Source: CAYFKJ01 sp964343605
Lineage (GTDB): Bacteria > Pseudomonadota > Alphaproteobacteria > UBA2966
NCBI GenBank assembly: GCA_964343605.1
Contig: CAYFKJ010000006.1
Location: 432,216 to 496,215 of the forward strand
DNA: 64,000 nucleotides
Reading direction: 5' to 3'
In this document: positions 20,210 to 29,684 of the stretch, piece by piece
How positions within the stretch are numbered: the stretch's first letter is position 1
Layout: each line of letters begins with the position of its first letter
Program-made: the position numbers and the translations under genes
The notes under the pieces: generated by a model
The model's database searches: none
What the model saw: the letters and a program-made list of their open reading frames with translations, nothing else
Told to the model about the DNA's origin: nothing

Positions 20210-21865
20210 ATGACGGAAATGACAGGCGGCGAAGCCATGGTGCGGAGTGCCGTCGAACACGGCGTCGATACGGTGTTCGGGTTGCCCGGCGTGCAGATGT
20301 ACCCGCTGTTCGACGCGCTTGCGGGCATGGCCGAGGATGTTCGCCTGATCGGCTCGCGACACGAACAGGGCGTCGCCTACATGGCTTTCGGCTATGCCCG
20401 CGCCAGCGGCAAGCCCGGTGTTTTCTCCGTCGTACCGGGGCCGGGCGTGCTCAACGCCACCGCCGCGCTGTCGACGGCCTGGGCGTGCAACGCGCCGGTT
20501 ATGTGCCTGACGGGGCAAATCCCCTCGCCTTACCTCGACGATAAATTCCAGGGCCTGCGCTGGGGGCACCTTCATGAAATCCCGGACCAGCTCGGCGTCC
20601 TGAAATCGCTCACCAAGTGGTCCGCCCATATCGAAACGCCCGGCGACACGCCTGACGTCATGCGTGAAGCCTTCCAGCACATGATGAACGGCCGTCAGGG
20701 TCCCGTCGCGGTGGAGATGTGCTGGGATACCATGGCCCGGAAAGCCGACATCGAGAGTTTCCCGACGGGTGAACCGCAATCGCCGCCCGAGGTTGATCCC
20801 GACGCCGTCGCGGCCGCCGTCAAACTGGCGGCCGACGCCAGGAAACCGATGATCTTCGTCGGCGGCGGCGCCCTGCACGCCCGGGAAGAGGTGCTGGCGC
20901 TGGCCGAAGCCCTGGGGGCGCCGGTGACGGCGCTGCGAGGCGGACGCGGCGTCGTACCGGAGGATCACGAGTTGTTCGTCTCCTCCGTGGCCGCCCTCGA
21001 TCTCTGGCCCGAAACCGATCTGGTGATCGGCATCGGCAGCCGTTTGGAACTCCCCTTCATGCGCTGGCGCTCGGACGCCCACCCCGACAACCCGACCGGC
21101 GAGCCGCCGCTGATCCGCATCGAAATCGAAGAGGCTGAGATGCGGCGTCTCTCCCCCACCGTCGGCTTATTGGCCGATGCCCAGGCAGGCGCCCGCGAAC
21201 TGGGCGACGCCATTGCTGCCAAGCGGCCCAACCGCCCCGACAACCTCGACCGCATCGCCGAGGCCAAGGCGGGGGCCGAAGCCAAGCTGGAGGAACTGCA
21301 GCCGCAGAAGGGTTACCTCGACGCCATCCGCGACGTGCTGCCGCGCGACGGCCACTTCGTCGGCGAACTTTGCCAGGTCGGCTACATCTCCTATTTCGGC
21401 CTGCCCGTCTATGAACCCCGCACCTACCACATGCCGGGCTACCAGGGCACGTTGGGCTACGGCTATCCGACCTCGCTCGGCGTCAAGGCGGCCCGGCCCG
21501 ACAAGGCCGTTGTCTCGGTCAACGGGGACGGCGGGTTCATGTTCGGTGTACAGGAACTGGCGACGGCGGTGCAGGAGAACCTCGGCGTGGTCGCCATCGT
21601 GTTCAATAACCAGGCCTTCGGTAACGTGCGGCGCGACCAGCAACTGAGGTACGGCCGGGTCAGCGGCGCTGACCTCAAGAACCCCGATTTCGTGGCGCTG
21701 GCCGAAAGTTTCGGGGCGGCGGGTTACCGGGTGGAGGACGACAAGGGCCTTCGCGCCACCCTCGAAAAGGCCCTGGCGGACGACGCCCCGGCGGTCATCG
21801 AGGTGGTCGTCGAACCGGACATCGAACCCTCGCCCTGGGAACTGATTTACCCAGGACGCAAATAG
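20210..21865 (+). CDS. Thiamine-diphosphate-dependent enzyme, acetolactate synthase-like
   Basis: This 551-residue protein has the three-domain ThDP architecture (Pyr, central Rossmann, PP). The catalytic glutamate is E52 in SRHEQG, GPGVLNA follows in the Pyr domain, and the PP domain has the Mg/ThDP motif GDGGFMFGVQELATA ending in FNNQAFG. The family includes acetolactate synthase, glyoxylate carboligase and oxalyl-CoA or benzoylformate decarboxylases. The sequence alone does not settle the substrate. No ilvN-like small subunit is adjacent, which argues against a biosynthetic acetohydroxyacid synthase. Confidence 0.85.
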   Translation: MTEMTGGEAMVRSAVEHGVDTVFGLPGVQMYPLFDALAGMAEDVRLIGSRHEQGVAYMAFGYARASGKPGVFSVVPGPGVLNATAALSTAWACNAPVMCLTGQIPSPYLDDKFQGLRWGHLHEIPDQLGVLKSLTKWSAHIETPGDTPDVMREAFQHMMNGRQGPVAVEMCWDTMARKADIESFPTGEPQSPPEVDPDAVAAAVKLAADARKPMIFVGGGALHAREEVLALAEALGAPVTALRGGRGVVPEDHELFVSSVAALDLWPETDLVIGIGSRLELPFMRWRSDAHPDNPTGEPPLIRIEIEEAEMRRLSPTVGLLADAQAGARELGDAIAAKRPNRPDNLDRIAEAKAGAEAKLEELQPQKGYLDAIRDVLPRDGHFVGELCQVGYISYFGLPVYEPRTYHMPGYQGTLGYGYPTSLGVKAARPDKAVVSVNGDGGFMFGVQELATAVQENLGVVAIVFNNQAFGNVRRDQQLRYGRVSGADLKNPDFVALAESFGAAGYRVEDDKGLRATLEKALADDAPAVIEVVVEPDIEPSPWELIYPGRK

Positions 21866-22091
21866 CGGCCAGGTCACGCCGCCCTCAGGCACGGCTCGAG
21901 GGGCGGTAAAACCCCGAGAATCCGAGGGTTGTTGGTTGCAACGCACCAATCGTTGTGCTAACTAAGCCCCGCGTCGGTGTGGAGCGCACGCCAGTGTTTT
22001 TCCGCGCCAAAAAAAATCAAGAGTTATCAATGGCTTGCCGGCATCCCTCGCTGGTTGGCTGAGTCACTCCAAACTTCGTGGAGCCCCCCAG

Positions 22092-22652
22092 TTGGTCGCT
22101 GAAACATCGATCGTTTCCGGGCTGTCCGGCAGGTACGCCGTGGCCCTTTTCGACCTCGCCAAGGAAGGCGGCGAACTCGAATCCGTCGCCGCCGATCTCG
22201 ACCGTATTGACGCCATGATGCGCGAAAGCGCTGATCTCGTACGTCTGGTGCGTAGTCCGGTTCTGAGCCGCGAGGATCAAGGCAAGGCCATGGAAGCCGT
22301 TATGGCGAAGGCCGAGATCGGCGACACCACGCGCCGCTTTATCGGCCTGGTGGCGCAAAACCGCCGCCTCTTTTCGCTCGGCGCCATGATCGAAAGTTTC
22401 CGGCTGCTGCTGTCGAGCCACAAAGGCGAGGTTACCGCCGAAGTCACCTCGGCGCAGGCTCTGGACGAAGGCCAGCTTTCGGCCGTCTCCGCCAGCCTGG
22501 CCAAGGCCGTGGGCCGCGAGGTGAATGTCACCGCCAACGTTGACGAAAGCCTGATTGCGGGATTGGTCGTCAAGGTCGGCTCGCGCATGATCGATAATTC
22601 TCTGCGCACGAAACTCCAGAATTTACAGTTTGCTATGAAAGAGGTTGGGTGA
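22092..22652 (+). CDS. atpH: ATP synthase F1 subunit delta (TTG start)
   Basis: This is the F1 delta subunit, the stator link between F1 and the b subunits. The TTG at 22092 gives MVAETSIVSGLSGRYAVALF, 186 residues, which is the usual N-terminus and length in alphaproteobacteria. A GGAG site sits 8 bases before it. The next upstream in-frame start (TTG 22035) has no ribosome site and adds an atypical extension. The N-terminal helical bundle and the C-terminal LIAGLVVKVGSRMIDNS segment are conserved. It starts the atpHAGDC operon; its last base overlaps the atpA ATG. Confidence 0.92.
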   Translation: MVAETSIVSGLSGRYAVALFDLAKEGGELESVAADLDRIDAMMRESADLVRLVRSPVLSREDQGKAMEAVMAKAEIGDTTRRFIGLVAQNRRLFSLGAMIESFRLLLSSHKGEVTAEVTSAQALDEGQLSAVSASLAKAVGREVNVTANVDESLIAGLVVKVGSRMIDNSLRTKLQNLQFAMKEVG

Positions 22653-24181
22653 TGGACATCCGCGCCGCTGAAATTTCTTCGATCCTGAAGGATCAAATCG
22701 CCAACTTCGGCACCGAAGCCGAAGTTTCCGAGGTCGGTCAGGTGCTGTCCGTCGGTGACGGTATCGCCCGCGTCTACGGCCTCGACCAGGTCCAGGCCGG
22801 TGAGATGGTCGAATTCCCGGGCGGCATCCGGGGCATGACCCTGAACCTCGAGAGCGACAATGTCGGCGTCGTTATTTTCGGCGACGACAGGGGCATCAAG
22901 GAAGGCGACACCGTCAAGCGCACGGGCGCCATCGTCGATACCAATGTCGGCAAGGGCCTCCTGGGCCGCGTCGTCGACGCGCTGGGCAACCCGATCGACG
23001 GCAAGGGCCCGATCGAGGATGCGACCCGCGGACGGGTCGAGGTCAAGGCGCCGGGCATCATTCCCCGCCGCTCGGTGGACGAGCCCATGCAGACCGGCCT
23101 CAAGGCGCTCGATTCGCTGGTGCCGATCGGACGCGGCCAGCGCGAACTGATCATCGGCGACCGCCAGACCGGCAAAACCGCCGTCGCCGTCGACACCATC
23201 ATCAACCAGAAAGCCATCAACGAGGGCGACGATGAGAGCAAGAAGCTCTACTGCGTCTACGTCGCCGTCGGCCAGAAGCGCTCCACCGTCGCCCAGGTCG
23301 TGAAGACCCTGGAGGACGCCGGCGCCATGGAATACACCATCGTCGTCGCCGCCACGGCTTCCGAGCCGGCGCCGCTGCAGTTCCTGGCGCCCTACACCGG
23401 TTGCGCCATGGGCGAGTTCTTCCGCGACAACGGCATGCACGCCCTGATCATCTACGATGATCTTTCCAAGCAGGCCGTGGCTTATCGCCAGATGTCGCTG
23501 CTGCTTCGCCGCCCGCCGGGACGCGAGGCCTTCCCGGGCGACGTCTTCTACCTTCATTCCCGCCTCCTGGAACGCGCTGCCAAGATGAACGACGAGCACG
23601 GCGGCGGTTCGCTGACCGCGCTGCCGGTCATCGAAACACAGGCCTCGGACGTGTCTGCCTACATTCCGACCAACGTGATCTCGATCACCGACGGCCAGAT
23701 CTTCCTCGAGACCGAGCTCTTCTACCAGGGCATCCGTCCGGCCATTAACGTCGGCCTCAGCGTCAGCCGCGTGGGCTCGGCGGCCCAGGTCAAGGCGATG
23801 AAACAGGTGGCCGGCTCGATCAAGCTGGAACTGGCGCAGTACCGCGAAATGGCGGCCTTCGCCCAGTTCGGCTCCGATCTCGATGCCGCGACGCAGCGTC
23901 TCTTGAACCGCGGCGCCCGTCTGACGGAACTCTTGAAGCAAGGCCAGTACTCGCCGCTTGCGGTCGAGGAACAGGTCGTTTCCATCTTCAGCGGCGTGAA
24001 CGGCTATCTCGACGGCATTGAGGTGGGCGACGTCACGCGTTTCGAATCGACCTTCCTGGCCGACATGCACGCCAACCACGCCGATGTCCTGACGACGATC
24101 CGCGAGGAGCAGGCCCTGTCGCCTGAGACCGAAGAGAAGCTCAAGGGCATTCTCGACGATTTCGTCAAGAAGTTCGCCTAA
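22652..24181 (+). CDS. atpA: ATP synthase F1 subunit alpha
   Basis: This 509-residue regulatory nucleotide-binding subunit of F1 has a beta-barrel N-terminus, Walker A GDRQTGKTA near residue 170, and the conserved segments RQMSLLLRRPPGREAFPGDV and SVSRVGSAAQ. The ATG at 22652 overlaps the atpH stop as TGATG, so it is preferred to the GTG one codon upstream. It is co-translated with atpH and pairs with AtpD in the alpha3beta3 hexamer. Confidence 0.98.
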   Translation: MDIRAAEISSILKDQIANFGTEAEVSEVGQVLSVGDGIARVYGLDQVQAGEMVEFPGGIRGMTLNLESDNVGVVIFGDDRGIKEGDTVKRTGAIVDTNVGKGLLGRVVDALGNPIDGKGPIEDATRGRVEVKAPGIIPRRSVDEPMQTGLKALDSLVPIGRGQRELIIGDRQTGKTAVAVDTIINQKAINEGDDESKKLYCVYVAVGQKRSTVAQVVKTLEDAGAMEYTIVVAATASEPAPLQFLAPYTGCAMGEFFRDNGMHALIIYDDLSKQAVAYRQMSLLLRRPPGREAFPGDVFYLHSRLLERAAKMNDEHGGGSLTALPVIETQASDVSAYIPTNVISITDGQIFLETELFYQGIRPAINVGLSVSRVGSAAQVKAMKQVAGSIKLELAQYREMAAFAQFGSDLDAATQRLLNRGARLTELLKQGQYSPLAVEEQVVSIFSGVNGYLDGIEVGDVTRFESTFLADMHANHADVLTTIREEQALSPETEEKLKGILDDFVKKFA

Positions 24182-24213
24182 GGCGCAACGCATCCAAAAG
24201 GTAAGGACGCGCG

Positions 24214-25107
24214 ATGGCGAGCCTAAAGGACCTTAAAAACCGGATCTCCTCCGTCCAGTCGACGCAGAAGATCACCAAGGCGATGAAGATGGTCGCCGCC
24301 TCCAAACTGCGCCGGGCGCAGGAGCAGGCGGAGGCCGCGCGTCCCTATTCGGAGCGCATGGAGCGCATGATGCGTTCGCTGACGGCCAATCTCGTCTCGT
24401 CGGACGATGCGCCCTCGCTGATGACCGGCACCGGCAAGGACGACGTCCACCTGGTCATTGTCGCGACAGGCGAGCGCGGTCTCTGCGGCGCCTTCAACTC
24501 GTCGATCGTACGCGCCGCCCGCCGTCGCATTCACGAACTGCTGCACGACAAGAAGACCGTCAAGATCGCCTGCGTCGGCAAGAAGGGCCGTGAAGCCCTG
24601 AAGCGCGAGTTCGGCGAGCAGATCGTCGAGTTTTTCGATCTCTCCGCGGTCAAGCGTTTGTCGTTCGAGGACGCGCATCCCATCTCCGATTACGTCAATG
24701 AGAAGTTCGAGGCGGGCGAGTTCGATGTCTGCTCGATCTTCTACAACCGCTTCATTTCGGTGATGTCGCAGGAGGTGACGGAACAGCAGCTCGTGCCGCT
24801 GCCGCCGGTCGAGGTCTCCGAAGACGACGCCAGCCCGCATGACGCCTCGGGCGCGGCCTACGAGTTCGAGCCCGAGGAAGACGAAATCCTCGCCGAACTG
24901 CTGCCGCGTAACTTGGCCGTGCAGGTCTACCGCGCGCTTCTTGAGAACGGCGCCAGCGAACAGGGTGCCCGCATGACCGCGATGGACAACGCCACGCGCA
25001 ACGCCGGCGACATGATCGACCGCCTGACCATCGTCTACAACCGGTCGCGTCAGGCCATCATTACCAAAGAACTGATTGAAATTATTTCCGGCGCCGAAGC
25101 CGTCTAA
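24214..25107 (+). CDS. atpG: ATP synthase F1 subunit gamma
   Basis: This 297-residue rotor-shaft subunit begins MASLKDLKNRISSVQSTQKI and ends TKELIEIISGAEAV, the two coiled-coil helices that penetrate the alpha3beta3 ring. The central Rossmann-like part contains RGLCGAFNSS. An acidic insertion (EVSEDDASPHDAS, about residues 205-217) is the usual variable loop region. It lies 32 bp after atpA. Confidence 0.97.
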   Translation: MASLKDLKNRISSVQSTQKITKAMKMVAASKLRRAQEQAEAARPYSERMERMMRSLTANLVSSDDAPSLMTGTGKDDVHLVIVATGERGLCGAFNSSIVRAARRRIHELLHDKKTVKIACVGKKGREALKREFGEQIVEFFDLSAVKRLSFEDAHPISDYVNEKFEAGEFDVCSIFYNRFISVMSQEVTEQQLVPLPPVEVSEDDASPHDASGAAYEFEPEEDEILAELLPRNLAVQVYRALLENGASEQGARMTAMDNATRNAGDMIDRLTIVYNRSRQAIITKELIEIISGAEAV

Positions 25108-25150
25108 GCGGCGCGCCGGGAAATACCGTTAATCCACGGGAGTTAAGACA

Positions 25151-26584
25151 ATGAGCCAAAGCACCAACGTCGTCGGACAAGTCAGCCAGGTCATCGGCGC
25201 CGTCGTCGACGTGCAATTCGAGGAAGGGCACCTGCCCGCCATTCTCAACGCCTTGCACGTCGAGAACCAAGGCAAGCGTCTGGTTCTGGAAGTGGCGCAG
25301 CATTTGGGCGAATCGACCGTCCGCACCATCGCCATGGACTCGACGGACGGCATGGTCCGCGGCCAGGAAGTGGTCGACACCGGCGACGGCATCGCGGTTC
25401 CGGTGGGACCGGAGACGCTCGGCCGCATCATTAACGTCATCGGCGAGCCGATCGACGAGCGCGGCGACGTGGGCGCCACCCGGACCAACCCCATTCACCG
25501 CCCCGCCCCCGAATTCGTCGACCAGTCGACGGAGAGCGAGGTGCTGGAAACCGGCATCAAGGTCGTCGACCTGCTGGCGCCCTACGCCAAGGGCGGCAAG
25601 ATCGGCCTGTTCGGCGGCGCCGGCGTGGGCAAGACCGTGCTCATTCAGGAGCTCATCAACAACATCGCAAAGGGTCACGGCGGCTATTCGGTGTTCGCCG
25701 GCGTCGGCGAGCGCACCCGCGAGGGCAACGACCTCTATCACGAGATGATCGAATCGGGCGTTATCGACCTTGAGGGCGACCAGTCCAAGGTGGCCCTGGT
25801 GTTCGGTCAGATGAACGAGCCGCCCGGCGCCCGCGCCCGCGTGGCGCTCTCAGGTCTCGCGCTTGCGGAATACTTCCGCGACGAGGAAGGCCAGGACGTG
25901 CTCTTGTTCATCGACAACATTTTCCGCTTCACCCAGGCGGGCTCCGAAGTGTCGGCGCTGCTGGGCCGCATCCCTTCGGCGGTGGGCTACCAGCCGACGC
26001 TGGCCACCGACATGGGCACCCTGCAGGAGCGCATTACCTCGACCAACAAGGGCTCGATCACCTCGGTGCAGGCCATTTACGTGCCGGCGGACGATTTGAC
26101 CGATCCGGCCCCGGCCACCTCGTTCTCGCACTTGGATGCGACGACCGTGCTGAACCGCCAGATCGCCGAATTGGGCATCTACCCGGCGGTGGATCCGCTG
26201 GACAGCACCTCGCGCATGCTCGACCCGCGCGTCGTCGGCGAGGAGCACTACAACACCGCCACCGAGGTCCAGCGTATCCTGCAGACCTACAAATCGCTGC
26301 AGGACATCATCGCCATTCTGGGCATGGACGAGCTCTCGGAAGAGGACAAGCTCGTGGTCGCCCGGGCGCGCAAGATCCAGCGCTTCCTCAGCCAGCCCTT
26401 CCACGTCGCCGAGGTCTTCACCGGTTCGCCGGGCGTTCTGGTGGCCCTGGAAGACACCATTCGCGGTTTCCAGGAGATCATCGAAGGCAAGCACGACGAA
26501 ATGCCGGAAGCCGCCTTCTACATGGTCGGCACCATCGACGAGGCCATCGAGAAGGCCAAGAAGATGGCTGCGGAAGCCGCCTAG
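25151..26584 (+). CDS. atpD: ATP synthase F1 subunit beta
   Basis: This 477-residue catalytic subunit has Walker A GGAGVGKT at 155-162, the catalytic glutamate in GVGERTREGNDLY, LLFIDNIFRFTQAGSEVSAL (Walker B) and the DELSEED loop, which appears here as GMDELSEED near residue 395. A GGAG-like site precedes the ATG. It is the fourth gene of the F1 operon. Confidence 0.98.
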   Translation: MSQSTNVVGQVSQVIGAVVDVQFEEGHLPAILNALHVENQGKRLVLEVAQHLGESTVRTIAMDSTDGMVRGQEVVDTGDGIAVPVGPETLGRIINVIGEPIDERGDVGATRTNPIHRPAPEFVDQSTESEVLETGIKVVDLLAPYAKGGKIGLFGGAGVGKTVLIQELINNIAKGHGGYSVFAGVGERTREGNDLYHEMIESGVIDLEGDQSKVALVFGQMNEPPGARARVALSGLALAEYFRDEEGQDVLLFIDNIFRFTQAGSEVSALLGRIPSAVGYQPTLATDMGTLQERITSTNKGSITSVQAIYVPADDLTDPAPATSFSHLDATTVLNRQIAELGIYPAVDPLDSTSRMLDPRVVGEEHYNTATEVQRILQTYKSLQDIIAILGMDELSEEDKLVVARARKIQRFLSQPFHVAEVFTGSPGVLVALEDTIRGFQEIIEGKHDEMPEAAFYMVGTIDEAIEKAKKMAAEAA

Positions 26585-26614
26585 GCAGGGTTGCGGGAAC
26601 AGGGATAACGAACC

Positions 26615-27013
26615 ATGTCCGATACGGTTTCCTTCGAACTCGTCTCGCCCGAACGTCTCCTGATGTCGGAGGACTGCGAAATGGTCGTGGTGCCCGGCAT
26701 GGAAGGCGACTTCGGCGTGCTCGCCGGACACGCCCCGATGATTTCGGCGGTGCGCCCCGGCGTGATCGAGGTGCACGAAGGCACGACGGTGAAGGCGCGC
26801 GTCTTCATCTCCGGCGGTTTGGCTGAGGTCACCGCCGACCGCCTGACGGTGCTGGCCGAGGACGCCGTGCCGGTTTCCGAGCTCGATGCCGCCGACCTCG
26901 ACCAGCGCATCAAGGACGCCGGCGAGGACCTGGAAGACGCCGAAACAGACGAGGCCCGCCACAAGGCCGAAGCCACCATCGCGTTGCTCACGGAGATGCG
27001 CCAGGCGGTCTGA
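26615..27013 (+). CDS. atpC: ATP synthase F1 subunit epsilon
   Basis: This 132-residue subunit has the N-terminal beta-sandwich (FELVSPERLLMSEDCEMV, GDFGVLAGHAPM) and a C-terminal alpha-helical hairpin rich in acidic residues. It couples gamma rotation and restrains ATP hydrolysis. It is the last gene of the F1 operon and is followed by a strong intrinsic terminator. Confidence 0.96.
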   Translation: MSDTVSFELVSPERLLMSEDCEMVVVPGMEGDFGVLAGHAPMISAVRPGVIEVHEGTTVKARVFISGGLAEVTADRLTVLAEDAVPVSELDAADLDQRIKDAGEDLEDAETDEARHKAEATIALLTEMRQAV

Positions 27014-27040
27014 GGCGAAGACGGAATAATCAAGCAAAAG

Positions 27041-27070
27041 GGCGTGTACCGAGGTACGCGCCTTTTTTTT
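27041..27070 (+). terminator. Intrinsic terminator of the atpHAGDC operon
   Basis: GGCGTGTACC pairs with GGTACGCGCC (one G-T pair), directly followed by eight T residues, 27 bp after the atpC stop. This is the clearest rho-independent terminator in the window. Confidence 0.9.
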
Positions 27071-27086
27071 GCGCACTGTCAAATAT

Positions 27087-27168
27087 CGTCATGCCGGACT
27101 TGATCCGGCATCCAATTTTTCTTTTTTAAACAAAACAAACTAGACCCCGGATCAAGTCCGGGGTGACG
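27087..27168. repeat. Composite palindromic (REP/MITE-like) element, copy B
   Basis: Unit 1 is ATGCCGGACTTGATCCGGCAT, and unit 2 (about 27145-27163) is the same CCCCGGATCAAGTCCGGGG palindrome as in copy A. The element starts CGTCA and ends TGACG like copy A. The right half from ACAAACT to TGACG differs from copy A by one base. It lies between the atp terminator and the APC permease gene. Confidence 0.78.
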
Positions 27169-27241
27169 CATTTCTTGTGGTAAACCCCTGCGGCAACGTG
27201 GCACGGTGTCAAAACACGTCTCGATTCCCTAGGTTTAGGGT

Positions 27242-28465
27242 ATGGAGAGCCCGAAAACCGAACTCCGCCGCCGTTTGACCTTGTTGCCGCTGGCGCTTTA
27301 CGGCCTGGGCACGACCATCGGCGCCGGCATTTACGCACTGGTCGGCGAGATGGCGGCGACGGCGGGGATGCAGATGCCCATCGCCTTCCTTGTCGCCGCC
27401 GTGCTGGCCGGTCTGACCGGTCTGTCGTTCGCTGAACTCTCGGCCCGCTATCCCCTGGCGGCGGGTGAAGCGGTCTATGTGAAAGAAGGCTTTAATGTCC
27501 CCGCCCTGGCGTTGGCCGTCGGGTTGCTGGCCGTGGCGGCCGGCACGGTCTCGGCGGCAGGCATCGTCAACGGCTTCGTCGGCTACGCCCAGTCCATTGT
27601 GGATGTTCCCCGCGCGGTCGCCATCGTCGGCCTGGTTCTGGTACTTGCCGGTTTTGCCGCCTGGGGCATCGGCGAATCGGTCGCCGCCGCCGCGCTGATT
27701 ACCCTTATCGAGTTGGGCGGCCTGATCCTGGTCATCGCCTTCGGCGGTGTGCACCTCGCCGATTTTCCCGCCCGTGCCGCCGAGTTCCTGCCCACCTGGG
27801 ATGCCGGCCTCTGGGGCGGCATATTTGCCGGAACCTTCCTCGCTTTCTATGCCTTCATCGGCTTCGAGGACATCGTCAACGTGGCGGAGGAAACCAAGGA
27901 CGCGCCGCGCACCGTGCCGCGCGCCATTCTGCTGACGCTGGCCGTCACGGCGGTTGCCTACGTCCTGATCTCGGTCGTCGCTGTCCTGGCCGTGCCGTTG
28001 GCGGAGCTTTCGGGCCATGGCGCACCGCTTAAATTGATCTTCGCCCGGGCCACCGGCGGCAGCGGCGCCCTGATCGGCGTCATCGGCATCCTGGCCATGG
28101 TCAACGGCGCGCTCATCCAGCTCATCAAGGCAGCGCGGGTGCTCTACGGATTGGCCCGCCAAGGCGCCCTGCCGGCCTGGCTCGGCAGTGTCAACGCGGT
28201 GACGCGGACGCCGTTGAGGGCGACGGCGCTGGTGGCCGGAGCCATCCTCGCGCTGGCCCTTTGGTTCCGTCTGGCCGGTCTGGCCGAAGCCACCTCGGTC
28301 ATCACGCTGGCCATCTTCAGCCTCGTGAACCTGGCGCTGTTGCGCATTAAAAAACGCGATCCTGCGCCCGAGGGCATACCGCTCATGCCGAAATGGATCC
28401 CGGTCGCCGGCTTTGTCGTGAGCTTCGGATTTCTGATCGGTGAGGTGCGCTATCTGATCGGCTGA
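27242..28465 (+). CDS. APC-family amino acid permease
   Basis: This 407-residue membrane protein has about 11-12 hydrophobic segments. Helix 1 carries GLGTTIGAGIYALVG, the unwound substrate-binding motif of the APC/LeuT fold. GFEDIVNVAEETKDAPRTVPRAI in the middle is the highly conserved helix-6 to loop-7 segment of amino acid permeases. It probably imports an amino acid or polyamine by proton symport; the substrate is not evident. It stands alone after the atp operon. Confidence 0.9.
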   Translation: MESPKTELRRRLTLLPLALYGLGTTIGAGIYALVGEMAATAGMQMPIAFLVAAVLAGLTGLSFAELSARYPLAAGEAVYVKEGFNVPALALAVGLLAVAAGTVSAAGIVNGFVGYAQSIVDVPRAVAIVGLVLVLAGFAAWGIGESVAAAALITLIELGGLILVIAFGGVHLADFPARAAEFLPTWDAGLWGGIFAGTFLAFYAFIGFEDIVNVAEETKDAPRTVPRAILLTLAVTAVAYVLISVVAVLAVPLAELSGHGAPLKLIFARATGGSGALIGVIGILAMVNGALIQLIKAARVLYGLARQGALPAWLGSVNAVTRTPLRATALVAGAILALALWFRLAGLAEATSVITLAIFSLVNLALLRIKKRDPAPEGIPLMPKWIPVAGFVVSFGFLIGEVRYLIG

Positions 28466-28484
28466 CGGACGATCCGCCGCGGCT

Positions 28485-29117
28485 TCAGGATTCGGGCTGG
28501 ACGTCGATCATCACCTCGGCGTACTGCAGCGACAGATCCTGGGCGGCGGAAACTTCGGCCTCCGACAGCGATTTCTTCGCTTCCTCACGCTTTGCGACAG
28601 CCTCGTCGCGGGCTTCGCCCTGCAGACCGGCGGCGGCGAGATTGAACCAGGCGTAGGCCTCCAGCGGATCGGTGCGCACGCCGCGGCCGTAGAGATGGGC
28701 TGTGCCGAGTTCGAACTGGGCCGGGCCGTGTCCCCGCATGGCGGCGCGCGTGAAGAACTCCAGCGCTTTGACGTAGCTTTGCGGCGGTCCGTCGCCGCGG
28801 GCGTAGAGCCTGGCGATCTCCGTCAGGGCCCAGAGATGGTTCTTCCTGGCGGCCGGTTTCAGGAATTTGTAGGCACGCGAATAATTGATCGGAACTCCGA
28901 GACCCTCAAGATACATTCGGCTCAGCATCACGTTCGCCTTCAACGAACGCTTTTTCTTCTTCATATCCTTTCTGAGCTGCTTCAGGGCGGTCGCGTAATC
29001 GCCCTTCTCGAAAGCCGGCTCGGCTTCCTTGACCCCCGCTCCGGTCGGCGCCGACAGCAGGCCAAACGTCAGCACGGCAGCGGCGAAAATCCCCAATCTG
29101 GACCTTAAGTCGCTCAT
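28485..29117 (-). CDS. Exported SEL1-like repeat protein
   Basis: This 210-residue protein has a signal peptide (LGIFAAAVLTFGLLSAPTGA) followed by tetratricopeptide-like SEL1 repeats, for example MYLEGLGVPINYSRAYKFL, ARGDGPPQSYVKALEFF and LYGRGVRTDPLEAYAWFNL. The repeats suggest protein-protein binding in the periplasm. The start at 29117 gives the best signal peptide; another ATG lies four codons earlier. It follows rppH on the same strand after about 50 bp. Confidence 0.82.
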   Translation of the reverse strand: MSDLRSRLGIFAAAVLTFGLLSAPTGAGVKEAEPAFEKGDYATALKQLRKDMKKKKRSLKANVMLSRMYLEGLGVPINYSRAYKFLKPAARKNHLWALTEIARLYARGDGPPQSYVKALEFFTRAAMRGHGPAQFELGTAHLYGRGVRTDPLEAYAWFNLAAAGLQGEARDEAVAKREEAKKSLSEAEVSAAQDLSLQYAEVMIDVQPES

Positions 29118-29168
29118 AACATTCACCAATTTAGCTTCTTCACGGCATTTTCGCCAGTTCCGGACGCG

Positions 29169-29684
29169 TTACCCGTCCCGCCCGGCCCGCGCCAACGCTT
29201 CCAGTTGGGGGCTGAACTCCGCCAGAATGCGCCGGTAGAGGTCGCTTTTGAAGTGCACGATCAGGTCGGGCAGCTGCGCCGGTTCGGCCCAGCGCCAGTC
29301 GCCAAACTCCTTGTGATGCACGTCGAGATCGATGTCGTCGTCGGTCCCCTTGAAACGCATGAGGAACCACTTCTGTCGTTGGCCGCGGTAGCGCCCGCCC
29401 CACAGGCGGCCGATCATGTCGGGCGGCAGGTCGTACTCGATCCAGCCGCGGCTTTCGGCGACGATTTCGGCCTTCTCGGCCGGTACGCCGGTTTCCTCGT
29501 ACAACTCGCGCATCGCCGCCGATTCGGGGGTTTCGCCCTCGTCGATACCGCCCTGGGGCATTTGCCAGGCGTCGGACGGCATGTCCAGGCGGCTGCCGAC
29601 GAACACCTTGCCGTCGGCGTTCACCAGCATGATCCCGGCGCAAGGACGGTAGGGCAGATCGTTCGGATCGATGGTGACGCTCAT
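29169..29684 (-). CDS. rppH: RNA pyrophosphohydrolase
   Basis: This 171-residue Nudix hydrolase matches RppH, which removes pyrophosphate from mRNA 5' ends and so starts RNase E decay. The complete Nudix box lies at residues 45-67, including G45, E50, R59, E60, E63, E64 and G66 (GETPESAAMRELYEETG). The N-terminal LPYRPCAGIML and the WGGRYRGQRQKWFL segment are typical of RppH. Its ATG overlaps the stop of the upstream DUF610 gene by four bases (ATGA). Confidence 0.95.
   Translation of the reverse strand: MSVTIDPNDLPYRPCAGIMLVNADGKVFVGSRLDMPSDAWQMPQGGIDEGETPESAAMRELYEETGVPAEKAEIVAESRGWIEYDLPPDMIGRLWGGRYRGQRQKWFLMRFKGTDDDIDLDVHHKEFGDWRWAEPAQLPDLIVHFKSDLYRRILAEFSPQLEALARAGRDG

Noticed and set aside
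22277..24193. 638-codon minus-strand frame opposite atpA
   Set aside because: The longest shadow here, but opposite the highly conserved alpha subunit; no motifs.
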